A DNA stretch of 64,000 bases from Scardovia wiggsiae (GTDB lineage: Bacteria > Actinomycetota > Actinomycetes > Actinomycetales > Bifidobacteriaceae), in contig NZ_CP157350.1 in assembly GCF_051045985.1 (NCBI RefSeq), positions 496,001 to 560,000 on the forward strand, given 5' to 3'. This document shows, one piece after another, positions 8,782 through 17,909 of this stretch (positions are counted from its first letter, which is position 1; every line of letters begins with the position of its first letter). A program made the position numbers and the translations under genes. The notes below the pieces were generated by a model. That model had not been told where the DNA came from, made no database searches, and worked only from the letters and a program-made list of their open reading frames with translations.

Positions 8782-8856
8782 CCACAGTAGGTATATGAGG
8801 AACGCGGAAAAAGGAATAGTCCCCGCGAAGCAGTGGGGGTTTAAGGAGAGTTATTT

Positions 8857-10083
8857 ATGAAAAAACTCACAAAAGTAATGAGCATTGCAGCTGCCGGTGC
8901 CGTGCTGTTTGGTATGTCCGCATGCGGTAACAGCAACAATGGCGGCGGCTCAAATGACAGCAATGTGACACTCACTGTTTGGGGTCCTTCCGAGGATCAG
9001 GCTAAGTCCGATTCCTGGCTTCAGACCATGGAAAAGAACTTTGAGAAGGCCAATCCGAATACCAAGTTCACATGGAAGAATGCTGTAGTGTCTGAAGGGG
9101 ATGCCGGCAAAAAGGTAAAGACAGATGCTAAGGCCGCGGCAGACGTATATATGTTTGCTAACGACCAGCTCGGTACTTTGAAAGAATCCAATGCTATCTC
9201 AGAGCTTTCTGATGATGCGGCAAAGCAGGTAAAGGAGCAGAATTCTGATTCTGTTATCGAGTCTGTAACCGGTTCCGACGGCAAGCTTTACGGCGTACCG
9301 TTCACCGGCAATACATGGTTCATGTATTACAACAAGTCAAAGTTCACTTCCGATGACATCAAGAGCCTTGACACCATGCTTCAGAAGGGCAAGGTAACTT
9401 TCCCCGTTTCCAACTCATGGTATTTCCCTGCATTCTATATGGGCAATGGCGGTACCATGTTTGGCGCGAAGGGCACAGATGCAAAGGCCGGCGTGAACTT
9501 CCCGGATGCTGCTGCTGTAACCGCATACCTTGCTAAGCTCGTTGCAAACCCGAACTTCTCAGATGATGCTGACGGTTCAGGTATCGCTGCTGTCAAGGCA
9601 GGGAAGGCTGATGTCTTCTTCTCCGGTACATGGGATGCTTCCAATGCTAAAGAAGCCCTCGGCGACAACTATGCTGCTGCCCCGGCGCCTTCCTACACCC
9701 TGAACGGCAAGTCTGTACAGATCAAGCCATTCTCCGGTTCCAAGGCAATCGCTTCCAACCCTAACTCCAAGAACCCGAAGTGGGCTTCGAAGTTTGCTGC
9801 ATACCTTGGCAGCAAGGAGGCACAGAAGGCACATTACACAATGAGCAATGTTGTCCCGTCTGACAAGACCCTTGCGGATCAGGCCGATATCAAGTCTGAT
9901 CCTGCCGCTATTGCTCAGATTGAGACCATTGAGAAGTACTCTGTGAACCAGCCTACGATTTCTGCTATGAATAACTTCTGGGAGCCGGCAACGACTTTCG
10001 GCAAGGCACTTTCAGGCAAGACCGTGACTGAGTCCAATGCTGAAGCTCAGACCACGTCATGGCTGAACTCCTATAAGAAGTAG
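8857..10083 (+). CDS. malE: Maltose/maltodextrin-type ABC transporter substrate-binding lipoprotein
   Basis: CUT1 binding protein of 408 residues anchored outside the membrane. The N-terminus has lysines, a hydrophobic core and the lipobox FGMSAC, followed by an Asn/Gly/Ser-rich linker. The mature part reads like MalE: TLTVWGPSEDQ, DVYMFANDQLG, YGVPFTGNTWFMYYNKS, and AAVKAGKADVFFSGTWDA. AAGGAGA lies about eight bases before the ATG. Codon choice looks uniform and adapted, as expected for an abundant protein. A stem-loop separates it from malF, which would lower permease expression relative to the binding protein. Ligand specificity cannot be read from sequence; malto-oligosaccharide is inferred from family and permease type. 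Confidence 0.87.
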   Translation: MKKLTKVMSIAAAGAVLFGMSACGNSNNGGGSNDSNVTLTVWGPSEDQAKSDSWLQTMEKNFEKANPNTKFTWKNAVVSEGDAGKKVKTDAKAAADVYMFANDQLGTLKESNAISELSDDAAKQVKEQNSDSVIESVTGSDGKLYGVPFTGNTWFMYYNKSKFTSDDIKSLDTMLQKGKVTFPVSNSWYFPAFYMGNGGTMFGAKGTDAKAGVNFPDAAAVTAYLAKLVANPNFSDDADGSGIAAVKAGKADVFFSGTWDASNAKEALGDNYAAAPAPSYTLNGKSVQIKPFSGSKAIASNPNSKNPKWASKFAAYLGSKEAQKAHYTMSNVVPSDKTLADQADIKSDPAAIAQIETIEKYSVNQPTISAMNNFWEPATTFGKALSGKTVTESNAEAQTTSWLNSYKK

Positions 10084-10125
10084 TTCATATAACTACACAG
10101 GGCTGAAAAGTCCACATTAGTGTGA

Positions 10126-10162
10126 ATGGGGGCCCGTAGCAGATTGTGCAGCGGGCACCCAT
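10126..10162 (+). terminator. Stem-loop between malE and malF (partial terminator or mRNA stabiliser)
   Basis: ATGGG and GCCCG on the left pair with CGGGC and CCCAT on the right, giving an interrupted stem of about ten pairs. There is no long T-run. Such structures after binding-protein genes commonly set the ratio of binding protein to permease. Confidence 0.5.
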
Positions 10163-10204
10163 CATTATTCCATATTCATTCCACACAATAAAAGGAGGTG
10201 GATC

Positions 10205-11611
10205 GTGACAGCGACGGCACAGACGCCGGCAGTCAGTAAGAAGAAGCAAAAAAAGGTAAGCAAAGATTATGTTGCCCCGTCCCGTTTCTCTTTTATACAC
10301 GCTTTGAAACACGGAAGCGTTATTTCTAAGCTTTCTTTCTTCATATTTGGTTTAGGCAATCTGATCCATAAACAGTTCGTCAAGGGGATAGCTTTCCTCG
10401 CTGTAGAAGCGGCTTTTATCTATTTCTTCGTTACTGCAGGTATCCACAATTTGTCACGGCTTCCCAGCCTTGGCGGAGGCACACAGCGGCGGGTCAAAAT
10501 CGATGGTGTCTGGAACTATATTAATCCGGACCCTTCAGTTGAAGTACTCCTCTATGGGGTCATAACCGTTGTCCTTATCCTGATTTTCGTATGGCTGATG
10601 TCCATATCGATGTCTTCGGCGTACAAGGCAGAGACCCTTGCCAGGGAGAACGGGCATGCCCCAGGGATCATCGATGACCTGAAGAGCCTTACCAATGAGA
10701 ATGCTTCAGTATCGCTGATGTTCCTGCCGACGTTGGGCATCTTCATCTTCACTATCCTGCCATTGGTCTTCATGATTTCCATGGCGTTTACAAATTATGA
10801 TGAAGGCCATACCGACCAGTTCACATGGGTAGGGTTTGACAGCTTTAAGCGGGTCTTCTCGACTACCGGTTCCACTATCAATATCGGGCTGTTTGCCAGT
10901 GTCCTCGTCTGGACCCTGGTATGGGCATTCTTTGCTACATTCCTCAATTATTTCTTCGGGCTGTTCATGGCTATGATCATCAACCGTAAGACGACCCGCC
11001 TGAAGGGGTTCTGGCGCGCAGTATTCTCAATGTCTATTGCTGTCCCGCAGTTCGTCTCGCTCCTTGTTATGCGTACGATGCTGCAGCAGAACGGCGCAAT
11101 AAACCGCCTGCTTGAAAGCTGGGGATGGATCAGCGGACCGCTGCCGTGGCTGTCCGACGCGACATGGGCTCGTGTGACTGTTATCGTCATCAACCTGTGG
11201 GTGGGTATCCCGTACACGATCATGCAGGTTACCGGCATCCTTCAGAATATCCCCGCTGACCTGTATGAGGCAGCAAGGATAGACGGTGCGAACTGGTGGC
11301 AGATATTCCGCAAGATCACCATGCCGTACCTGTTCTTCGTCATGACGCCTTACCTGATCACGACATTTACCGGCAACGTCAATAACTTTAACGTTATTTA
11401 CCTTCTTACGAACGGCGACCCGACCCCTGTCGGCGCGTCCGCGGGCAAGACGGACCTGTTTATCACATGGCTGTACAAGCTGACTGTAGATAAACAGAAT
11501 TACAGCCTTGGCGCAGTCATAGGTATTATGACGTTCATCGTCCTTGCCGTAGTTTCACTGATAACGTATCGCAACTCCGGCTCCTACAAGAATGAGGAGG
11601 GATTCCAGTGA
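10205..11611 (+). CDS. malF: Maltose-type ABC transporter permease MalF
   Basis: CUT1 inner-membrane permease of 468 residues starting with GTG behind a perfect AAAGGAGGTG. Like Gram-positive MalF/MdxF proteins it has extra N-terminal helices (near residues 45-80 and 115-140) before the transport core. The EAA loop that docks the ATPase is visible as YEAARIDGANWWQIFRKITMP near residue 355. It overlaps malG by four bases, so the two are translationally coupled. No ATPase gene is present in the cluster; a shared MsmK-type ATPase elsewhere is inferred. It is the first permease of the MalE-F-G set. Confidence 0.92.
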   Translation: MTATAQTPAVSKKKQKKVSKDYVAPSRFSFIHALKHGSVISKLSFFIFGLGNLIHKQFVKGIAFLAVEAAFIYFFVTAGIHNLSRLPSLGGGTQRRVKIDGVWNYINPDPSVEVLLYGVITVVLILIFVWLMSISMSSAYKAETLARENGHAPGIIDDLKSLTNENASVSLMFLPTLGIFIFTILPLVFMISMAFTNYDEGHTDQFTWVGFDSFKRVFSTTGSTINIGLFASVLVWTLVWAFFATFLNYFFGLFMAMIINRKTTRLKGFWRAVFSMSIAVPQFVSLLVMRTMLQQNGAINRLLESWGWISGPLPWLSDATWARVTVIVINLWVGIPYTIMQVTGILQNIPADLYEAARIDGANWWQIFRKITMPYLFFVMTPYLITTFTGNVNNFNVIYLLTNGDPTPVGASAGKTDLFITWLYKLTVDKQNYSLGAVIGIMTFIVLAVVSLITYRNSGSYKNEEGFQ

Positions 11612-12522
11612 GTAACAGTACAGCAGTTGCACAGGAAGAACGCCAGTATCAGAATGGTGCCTCAGGGCTGAAGAACCAGAGGACGCGACGGATCATCCTT
11701 GATATCCTCACGCATCTGTTCCTCGCAGTGATGGGGATCATCTGGATACTGCCGATAGTCTGGGTATTCCTGGAAAGCTTCAACGCAGACCAGGGGGCTA
11801 CCCAGAATACCTTCTTCCCGACTAAATATACGGTAAACAATTATGTGAAGCTGTTTACGGAAACGGATGTGATGAACTTCCCGAGGATGTTCCTCAACAC
11901 ATTCATTATTGCAGTTTTTGTCTGCCTTATCAGCCTGTTCTTTGTGCTGTCGGTAGCATTCTGCATGAGCCGCCTGCGCTTCCATTTCCGCAAGACCTTC
12001 ATGAATATTGCCCTTATCCTAGGCATGTTCCCGGGGATCATGGCTGTTGTGGCTATCTACTTCATCCTTAAGGCTATGGGTCTGACCAGCAGTTCCGGCA
12101 CTTTGATTGCGCTGATCATTGTCTATTCTGCAGGTTCCGGTGCAGGTTTCTACGTGATGAAAGGCTATATGGATACGATCCCGGCCTCCCTGGATGAGGC
12201 TGCTTACCTGGACGGCTGCACCAAATGGCAGGTGTTCTGGAAGATCATCGTCCCTATCTGCAAGCCTATGATCGTATACCAGGCTATTGTCGGCTTCCTT
12301 GCCCCGTGGCTTGATTTCGTCATGGCAGGGGTGATTGCCCGCGACCAGCATGGCTGGACGGTGGCTCTGGGCCTGTGGAATATGCTTCAGAAAGAGTATA
12401 TCTACCAGTGGTACACCCGCTTTGCTGCGGGTGCGGTATGCGTATCGGTCCCTATCGCTATCCTCTTCATCCTTATGCAGCGCTTCTACCAGGAAGCAAT
12501 GTCAGGCTCCGTCAAGGGCTGA
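11608..12522 (+). CDS. malG: Maltose-type ABC transporter permease MalG
   Basis: Second CUT1 permease, 304 residues, about six membrane helices. The GTG start overlaps the malF stop and GAGGAGGG lies just upstream. The EAA loop is DEAAYLDGCTKWQVFWKIIVP near residue 197. The C-terminus, YQEAMSGSVKG, matches the usual GAVKG ending of MalG proteins. It forms the membrane heterodimer with MalF. It is followed by two hairpins and a change of function, so it probably ends the operon. Confidence 0.92.
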   Translation: MSNSTAVAQEERQYQNGASGLKNQRTRRIILDILTHLFLAVMGIIWILPIVWVFLESFNADQGATQNTFFPTKYTVNNYVKLFTETDVMNFPRMFLNTFIIAVFVCLISLFFVLSVAFCMSRLRFHFRKTFMNIALILGMFPGIMAVVAIYFILKAMGLTSSSGTLIALIIVYSAGSGAGFYVMKGYMDTIPASLDEAAYLDGCTKWQVFWKIIVPICKPMIVYQAIVGFLAPWLDFVMAGVIARDQHGWTVALGLWNMLQKEYIYQWYTRFAAGAVCVSVPIAILFILMQRFYQEAMSGSVKG

Positions 12523-12581
12523 CATATCGCAGGATAATGACAGAGGCTGCAAGGGATATATGCAGCCGGACATATTGGACA

Positions 12582-12611
12582 ATGCCCGCTTACGGTTCCG
12601 CAGGCGGGCAT
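12582..12611 (+). terminator. Hairpin after malG
   Basis: ATGCCCGC (12582-12589) pairs perfectly with GCGGGCAT (12604-12611), followed by a weakly T-rich stretch. A second hairpin, GGCTGCA/TGCAGCC at 12545-12567, precedes it. Confidence 0.6.
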
Positions 12612-12651
12612 CTGTTATGTTTCGGGGGTGTTTCCGGGGAAACGAGGTGTG

Positions 12652-13587
12652 ATGTATAAATTCGTTTTTCTTGACCTGTACGGTACTTTGCTTGATATCC
12701 ATACAGATGAAGCGTCCCCGGAGCCGTGGGAGGCCCTGTATGCTTATCTGCTTCCATACTCTGGAGGGAATCACAGCTCCGGGGCGGATGCAGAGGACAG
12801 CGGTGCCGGTATACATTCGCCGGAAAACCTCAGGCAGAGGTTTATGGCCAGGGAACAGCGTGAAACCGAGCTGGCGCTTGCCGGTACGGGCAACGGCAGC
12901 TTGCCTGGCGGCGCTGTCCCGGCGGACGGCGCTGCGGGACACCCGGAAGCAGCGTTACGGGACGGGAAGGATGCTTCGCAGGTCGAGATAGATATTGCTG
13001 AGGTGTATACAGGGATATTCTCCGATATGGGCATCAGCGCGGAAACTGTGAGCGGGGAACATCTGCTTGTGCGCGCACCTACCGTTTTCAGGGAGGCGTC
13101 ACGTCAGTGGATCCGCATATTCCCCGGGGCTGCTGACTTCCTCACGGCACTGAGGAAGAAGGGACTGACCACAGTGCTCGCATCCAACGCCCAGGAGCTG
13201 TATACGGATAAGGAACTAGAGGGGCTTAAACCCTTCCTGGACAGGGTATTCCTCTCATCCCGGATAGGGTATAAAAAACCGTCCCCCGCCTTTTTCGAGC
13301 ATATTCTGCAGTGCACGGGCGCTGCTCCGGCCGAAACGGTTATGATAGGCAACGACAGCGTATGTGATATCAGGGGAGCAGCCGGTGTGGGCATTGACGG
13401 GATATACCTTGATACAGGCGGCACCGGTGGTCCCGGTAATGCCGATAGTACAGCCGGTACTGCCGAAACTGCCGGAACGGATAACGGCACCTGCCGTTCC
13501 TCTGCACAGGAGCCACAGGCAGTGTTATCCGTCCATGGTGCAGACTATCAGGCTGTTTATGATTTTATAGCAGGCCGCAGTCTATAA
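12652..13587 (+). CDS. HAD-superfamily hydrolase with low-complexity insertions
   Basis: Phosphatase-type HAD protein of 311 residues from ATG 12652, preceded by CGAGGTG. Motif I is FLDLYGTLLD at the N-terminus with the nucleophile Asp, motif II is LASNAQE, the motif III region is GYKKPSPAFF, and motif IV is MIGNDSVCDIRGA. Two insertions are unusual: about 45 residues rich in Gly/Ala/Asp in the cap region (residues 75-115), and about 35 residues of Gly/Thr/Ala/Asp units near 255-290, just before the C-terminus. Without them the size would be a normal 230. It lies between the sugar permease operons and may act on a sugar phosphate, but that is only context. The substrate is unknown. Confidence 0.8.
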   Translation: MYKFVFLDLYGTLLDIHTDEASPEPWEALYAYLLPYSGGNHSSGADAEDSGAGIHSPENLRQRFMAREQRETELALAGTGNGSLPGGAVPADGAAGHPEAALRDGKDASQVEIDIAEVYTGIFSDMGISAETVSGEHLLVRAPTVFREASRQWIRIFPGAADFLTALRKKGLTTVLASNAQELYTDKELEGLKPFLDRVFLSSRIGYKKPSPAFFEHILQCTGAAPAETVMIGNDSVCDIRGAAGVGIDGIYLDTGGTGGPGNADSTAGTAETAGTDNGTCRSSAQEPQAVLSVHGADYQAVYDFIAGRSL

Positions 13588-13639
13588 TGGGGACACATCC
13601 ATCAACGGATCAGGAACAGGATAAGTGGGTTGAACTGAT

Positions 13640-14401
13640 ATGCCGACAAGCAGCGAACTTAAGAAAAAGCGCAGGCACAGGGGGAACAGCGATTACCGCC
13701 TGAGCTGTTTTGTTATTTTGTTCATGGTTCTTTCCATGCTTGGCTCAAGCCTTGTGCGGACCGGATCCATAGACCCTTCAAAAATGGATATGTTTACGCT
13801 GACCGTTGCTGTCCTCTGCGAAGCTTTGTCATGGATGGCCCTGCCGATAGCAGCATGGCTGTTCGTCAAACATTTTGAGACATGGGGTATGAAGCTGCGG
13901 TATTCGCTTATACTCCTGGCTGCCGCGGCGCTGTCTGAAGTACCGTATGATTTCGTTTCTACAGGCCAGTGGGTCACGTGGGAAACACAGAATCCCCTGT
14001 GGGCACTTGCAGTATGTTCCGTTGTCCTCGCTGCATGGGACTGGCTGGGGCGCTTCGAAGAATTCACCCGCTGGATCTGGCGTATTATAGCCATCATCGG
14101 TGCGCTGACGTGGGCTTATGTATTCCGCCTGGGCCTGCGCGAGCATATCCTTTACCAGGGTATTGCCCTTATAGGTTTTGTTGTCGTTTTCCATGCACTG
14201 AAATCTAAAGAAAACACCATGGTTTACATTGCGGGGGCGTGGGGCGCACTGTTCCTCCTTGCCCCGGGGATTGGGGTTCTGTTCCTCCATGCGCGTAATG
14301 ATGAGGAGAAGTATCCGGCCCCTCCGTTCCGCTGGATGCTTGTTGCCTCATACCCGCTGCTGCTGGCGGCTTTTGCTGCCGTCAGGTATCTGGTGTATTA
14401 G
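13640..14401 (+). CDS. TraX-like multi-pass membrane protein
   Basis: Integral membrane protein of 253 residues with about seven hydrophobic helices after a basic N-terminus (KKKRRHRG). The pattern resembles the TraX family: LPIAAWLFVKHFETWGMKLRY in the first half, then ALSEVPYDF followed by QNPLWALAVCSVVLAAWD. TraX acetylates F-pilin in plasmids, but chromosomal relatives in Gram-positive bacteria have no known substrate and no conjugation genes are present here. It sits between two sugar transport operons and starts 52 bp after the HAD gene. The family call is tentative. Confidence 0.6.
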   Translation: MPTSSELKKKRRHRGNSDYRLSCFVILFMVLSMLGSSLVRTGSIDPSKMDMFTLTVAVLCEALSWMALPIAAWLFVKHFETWGMKLRYSLILLAAAALSEVPYDFVSTGQWVTWETQNPLWALAVCSVVLAAWDWLGRFEEFTRWIWRIIAIIGALTWAYVFRLGLREHILYQGIALIGFVVVFHALKSKENTMVYIAGAWGALFLLAPGIGVLFLHARNDEEKYPAPPFRWMLVASYPLLLAAFAAVRYLVY

Positions 14402-14464
14402 CATCAGGCCTGCTGCATAAGACCGGCGCAGTTTGAAGGCAACACGCTTGGCAGCAGATTATTA

Positions 14465-14479
14465 GAACGTGCGTATAAT
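14465..14479 (+). promoter_or_regulatory. Putative -10 and half-operator of the second sugar permease operon
   Basis: TATAAT at 14474-14479 lies 39 bp before the permease ATG. GAACGTGC at 14465-14472 resembles one arm of the GAACGTTC boxes seen before both binding-protein genes. No good -35 is evident (TTGGCA at 14448 would need a 20-bp spacer). Confidence 0.4.
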
Positions 14480-14517
14480 AGGTATATCTTATTGACTCAG
14501 AGCTGAGTGAGGTTTCT

Positions 14518-15372
14518 ATGATCACTATGATGGGGAAATCCATCAGGCGGTACTGGTGGCTGTTCGCAATGCCGACATTTATCGCTTTTATTATAGGGTT
14601 CATTGCCCCGTTTATTATGGGCGTCTGGTTAAGCTTCTGCAAGTTTGGGACAGTAGCTGACGCACGGTTCACGGGGCTAAAGAATTACCAGGGCATTTTC
14701 ACTGACGGGACGTTCCTCCATGCGCTCCTGTTCACTATAGCGTTTACCGTAGTAACAACGGTTATTATCAATGTCCTGGCTTTTGCCGTTGCCTATATGT
14801 TCACTAAGGCAATGAAAGGCGCAACGTTCTTCCGTTCTGTATTCTTCATGCCGAACCTTATTGGCGGTATCATCTTGGGGTGGGTGTGGCAGCTTATCCT
14901 CAACGGCATACTTGCACATTGGGGCAAGTCGCTCACGTTTTCGCCAGCATACGGTTTTTGGGGGCTTGTTATCCTTGTATGCTGGCAGCAGATCGGCTAT
15001 ATGATGATCATCTATATAGCAGGACTGCAGAGCCTGCCTACGGATGTGCTTGAAGCAGCGCAGGTGGACGGGGCAACCCCCCCTCAGACCATGTTCAGGG
15101 TCATTATCCCGCTGATGATGCCCAGCATTACGGTCTGCACGTTCCTTACAGTGACAGGCGGGTTCAAGCTTTTTGACCAGAATCTTGCGCTGACTAACGG
15201 GGGCCCCGGGCGCCAGAGCGAGATGCTGGCCCTGAATATATACAATACGATTTACGGGCGCCCGGGATTCGAAGGCGTAGGGCAGGCTAAGGCAGTGGTC
15301 TTCTTCATTATCGTCGCTGCTATTGCGCTCCTGCAGAACCATCTCACAACAAGCAGGGAGGTGCAGGCATGA
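14518..15372 (+). CDS. CUT1 sugar ABC transporter permease (MsmF/LacF-like)
   Basis: Inner-membrane permease of 284 residues with six predicted helices. The EAA loop is LEAAQVDGATPPQTMFRVIIP near residue 178. The usual motif for this subunit, TVTGGFKLFDQNLALTNGGPG, is present near 206-226. GAGTGAGG lies before the start; ATGs at 14518, 14524 and 14527 are all possible. It overlaps the next permease gene by four bases (ATGA), which indicates coupling. The pair with the 15369 gene forms the second importer of the island. Substrate is not decidable from sequence; oligosaccharides of the raffinose or isomaltose type are common for this subgroup. Confidence 0.88.
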   Translation: MITMMGKSIRRYWWLFAMPTFIAFIIGFIAPFIMGVWLSFCKFGTVADARFTGLKNYQGIFTDGTFLHALLFTIAFTVVTTVIINVLAFAVAYMFTKAMKGATFFRSVFFMPNLIGGIILGWVWQLILNGILAHWGKSLTFSPAYGFWGLVILVCWQQIGYMMIIYIAGLQSLPTDVLEAAQVDGATPPQTMFRVIIPLMMPSITVCTFLTVTGGFKLFDQNLALTNGGPGRQSEMLALNIYNTIYGRPGFEGVGQAKAVVFFIIVAAIALLQNHLTTSREVQA

Positions 15373-16238
15373 ATCAGAAGGTCAAACATACCCCATTATG
15401 GACCATATTCTTCGGTATCCTGTCGTTGGCATGGCTTTTCCCCATAGCTGTTATCCTGTATAACTCTTTTAAGACGAAGGCCTATATTTCATCAACATAT
15501 ACCTTCCAGCTTCCCAACTCCAAATCTTTTGCGGGGCTGGACAACTATACTCTGGGTGTTGCACGCACGGGATTCATGGAATCCTTCGGATGGACTGCGT
15601 TCATTACTGTAGGGTCTGTGTTCCTTATTCTTCTGTGCACCAGCATGTGCGCGTGGTGGATAGTGCGGGTGAATAACTGGTTCGCCAAATTTATTTATAC
15701 CCTTTTCCTGTTCAATATGATCGTCCCGTTCCAGATGGTCATGTTCCCCCTGGTCAAAATAGCGGATGTTATTGGCTTCGACCTTCCGGATGACGGCGGC
15801 AGGATAGGGCTGAACCAGCCGTACGGGCTGTGGTTTATTTATCTTGGCTTCGGCGCGGGCCTTGCTGTGTTCATGTTCACGGGGGTGATAAAGAGCCTCC
15901 CCTCCGAGATCGAGGAAGCTGCCATGATAGACGGTGCAAGCGTCCCCTATACATTCTTCGGCATCGTTGTGCCGCTGATGCGGCCCAGTATTATCAGCGT
16001 GGGTATCCTGGAGACCATGTGGATATGGAACGATTATCTTCTCCCATACCTCATCCTTCCGCGGGAAATCCAGACGATCCCTATTGCCGTCCAATACCTT
16101 AAGGGCGGATACGGTTCGGCAGATATGGGCGCGATGATGGCCTGCCTGGTCCTCGCTATAGCGCCGATCATAGTTTTTTACCTCATTTGCCAGAAGTACA
16201 TCATCAGTGGTGTTACGGCCGGTGCGGTGAAAGGTTAG
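15369..16238 (+). CDS. CUT1 sugar ABC transporter permease (MsmG/LacG-like)
   Basis: Permease of 289 residues and about six helices, partner of the upstream permease. The EAA loop is EEAAMIDGASVPYTFFGIVVP near residue 181, and the C-terminus ISGVTAGAVKG is the typical ending. AGGGAGGTG precedes the ATG, inside the end of the upstream gene. The order permease-permease-binding protein is reversed relative to the malE-F-G set. A 199-bp gap with its own promoter and operator follows before the binding-protein gene. Confidence 0.9.
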   Translation: MNQKVKHTPLWTIFFGILSLAWLFPIAVILYNSFKTKAYISSTYTFQLPNSKSFAGLDNYTLGVARTGFMESFGWTAFITVGSVFLILLCTSMCAWWIVRVNNWFAKFIYTLFLFNMIVPFQMVMFPLVKIADVIGFDLPDDGGRIGLNQPYGLWFIYLGFGAGLAVFMFTGVIKSLPSEIEEAAMIDGASVPYTFFGIVVPLMRPSIISVGILETMWIWNDYLLPYLILPREIQTIPIAVQYLKGGYGSADMGAMMACLVLAIAPIIVFYLICQKYIISGVTAGAVKG

Positions 16239-16278
16239 GGATGTTCAGGGGCTGTTTGCGCTTATGGTATTACAGCGG

Positions 16279-16308
16279 TTTGAACGTTCAAATAAATAAA
16301 GGTATAAA
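16279..16308 (+). promoter_or_regulatory. Promoter with perfect 14-bp palindromic operator
   Basis: TTTGAACGTTCAAA (16279-16292) is a perfect palindrome with a central CG, as in LacI-family operators. TTGAAC inside it can serve as a -35 (16280-16285), 17 bp before TATAAA at 16303-16308, so a bound repressor would occlude RNA polymerase. The same core occurs at 8765-8772. Confidence 0.65.
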
Positions 16309-16437
16309 TGAAGCAATGCCGGAGGGGATGATACCGATCCTGCCTGCGGGGGCCTCACAACCCTGTGCAGCCCAGATACGGCAGTTCCCGCCAGTATCCT
16401 TTCATTTAGGTAACAGTACAAGTAAAAGGAAGGCTCG

Positions 16438-17766
16438 ATGATGAATCGTACAGTTACACGGGTAATCGGCGCGCTGGCAGCGTCGGTGCTGGCTATCGGG
16501 GGCCTTGCTGCATGCGGCAGCAGCAGCGGGTCGAATGGGAAAGGCAAGGTATATTACCTGAACTTTAAGCCGGAAGCCGCTGACCAGTGGAAAAAGATCG
16601 CGGAGACCTACACCAAGGAGACAGGTGTTAAAGTAAATATCCGCACTGCGGCGTCAGGCACTTATGAGCAGACACTGAAGTCCGAAATGGCCAAGTCCAA
16701 TGCACCAACACTGTTCCAGGTCGGCGGGCCGATACAGGACTCATCATGGCTGAAGCCGTATCTTGCCGATATGAGCAAGAGCGAGGTCTACAAACAGCTG
16801 CAGAACCCTGATCTCGCCCTGAAATCAGACGGTGTAGTGAAAGCGGTCCCGTATGCAATGGAAACCTACGGCATCATCTATAACAAGGCGATACTGAGCA
16901 AGTATTGTGAGAAATCCTATGCGGTTGTCAAGTCTGCAGATGAGATCAACTCTTTTGAAAAGCTCAAGGCTGTTGCCGACAGCATCCAGGAGCACAAGTC
17001 GGATCTTGGGGTAGACGGCGCATTCACTTCTGCAGGTTTCGACTCCAGCTCTGACTGGCGTTTCAAGACCCATCTGGCGAATATGCCTCTGTATTTTGAA
17101 ATGCTTGCCGGCCATATCACAGGCCAGCCCAAGACACTGAAAGGGACTTACCTCAACCAGTACAAGAATATCTTTGACCTTTACCTCAATGATTCCACAA
17201 CTCCGAGAACACAGCTGTCCGGCAAGACTGCTGATGATGCGAATTCAGAGTTTGCTACGGGGAAGGCCGTATTCTACCAGAATGGTACATGGGCATGGTC
17301 TGATCTGCAGAAATCCGGCTTCAAGGCTGGTGACCTCGGTATGATGCCTCTGTATATTGGTGCAGGCGATGAAAAGAACCAGGGCCTGACCACAGGGTCT
17401 GAGAATTACTGGTGCATCAATTCCAAGGTTTCTGCGGCTGACCAGAAGGCTACCGAGGCATTCCTTAAGTGGATGGTCACCAATAAGAAAGGCCAGGACG
17501 CCCTTGCCAAGGATATGGGCTTCGTGACCCCCTTCAAGTCCATGGAAAACATCAAATCTGAAAACCCTCTGACCCAGATCGCCCAGGAAGATGCTAAATC
17601 CGGCAAGAAGGATGTAACGTGGAACTTCACTATTATCCCTTCGACCAAGTGGAAGGATGACCTCGGCTCGGCACTGCTTGCTTATGCCCAGGGCACCGGG
17701 ACGTGGGATGGTGTCAAAAAGGCATTCGTAGACGGTTGGAAGACCGAATACGACGCTACACACTAG
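16438..17766 (+). CDS. Sugar ABC transporter substrate-binding lipoprotein
   Basis: Extracellular CUT1 binding protein of 442 residues with lipobox IGGLAAC and a Gly/Ser linker after it. Mature features are typical: YYLNFKPEAADQWKKIAETY, TLFQVGGPIQD, AVPYAMETYGIIYNKAIL, and FATGKAVFYQNGTWAWSDL. AAAGGAAGG lies before the double ATG (16438 or 16441). It should serve the permease pair at 14518-16238 but has its own promoter and operator, allowing higher expression. The ligand is unknown; it differs clearly from the MalE-type protein at 8857. Confidence 0.88.
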   Translation: MMNRTVTRVIGALAASVLAIGGLAACGSSSGSNGKGKVYYLNFKPEAADQWKKIAETYTKETGVKVNIRTAASGTYEQTLKSEMAKSNAPTLFQVGGPIQDSSWLKPYLADMSKSEVYKQLQNPDLALKSDGVVKAVPYAMETYGIIYNKAILSKYCEKSYAVVKSADEINSFEKLKAVADSIQEHKSDLGVDGAFTSAGFDSSSDWRFKTHLANMPLYFEMLAGHITGQPKTLKGTYLNQYKNIFDLYLNDSTTPRTQLSGKTADDANSEFATGKAVFYQNGTWAWSDLQKSGFKAGDLGMMPLYIGAGDEKNQGLTTGSENYWCINSKVSAADQKATEAFLKWMVTNKKGQDALAKDMGFVTPFKSMENIKSENPLTQIAQEDAKSGKKDVTWNFTIIPSTKWKDDLGSALLAYAQGTGTWDGVKKAFVDGWKTEYDATH

Positions 17767-17786
17767 AACTGCTGAAAACTGAACTC

Positions 17787-17816
17787 AAGGCGTCCGGATC
17801 CCGGTCTGGGCGCCTT
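17787..17816 (+). terminator. Weak hairpin after the second binding-protein gene
   Basis: AAGGCG (17787-17792) pairs with CGCCTT (17811-17816), with further GG/CC pairing inside. The following bases are AT-rich but contain no T-run. Confidence 0.4.
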
Positions 17817-17909
17817 ATGCATATTTGCATGCCATCCGGCAGGGCTGTCTGAGGGCAGGAGGGGAGGGGAGAAGGCAGATACAGGGGCTGGCGGTAAAGT
17901 GGACGGTAT

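Noticed and set aside
12771..13034. Minus-strand frame inside the HAD gene
   Set aside because: It is generated by the low-complexity insertion read in reverse, with Pro/Ala/Ser-rich composition and no start signals.
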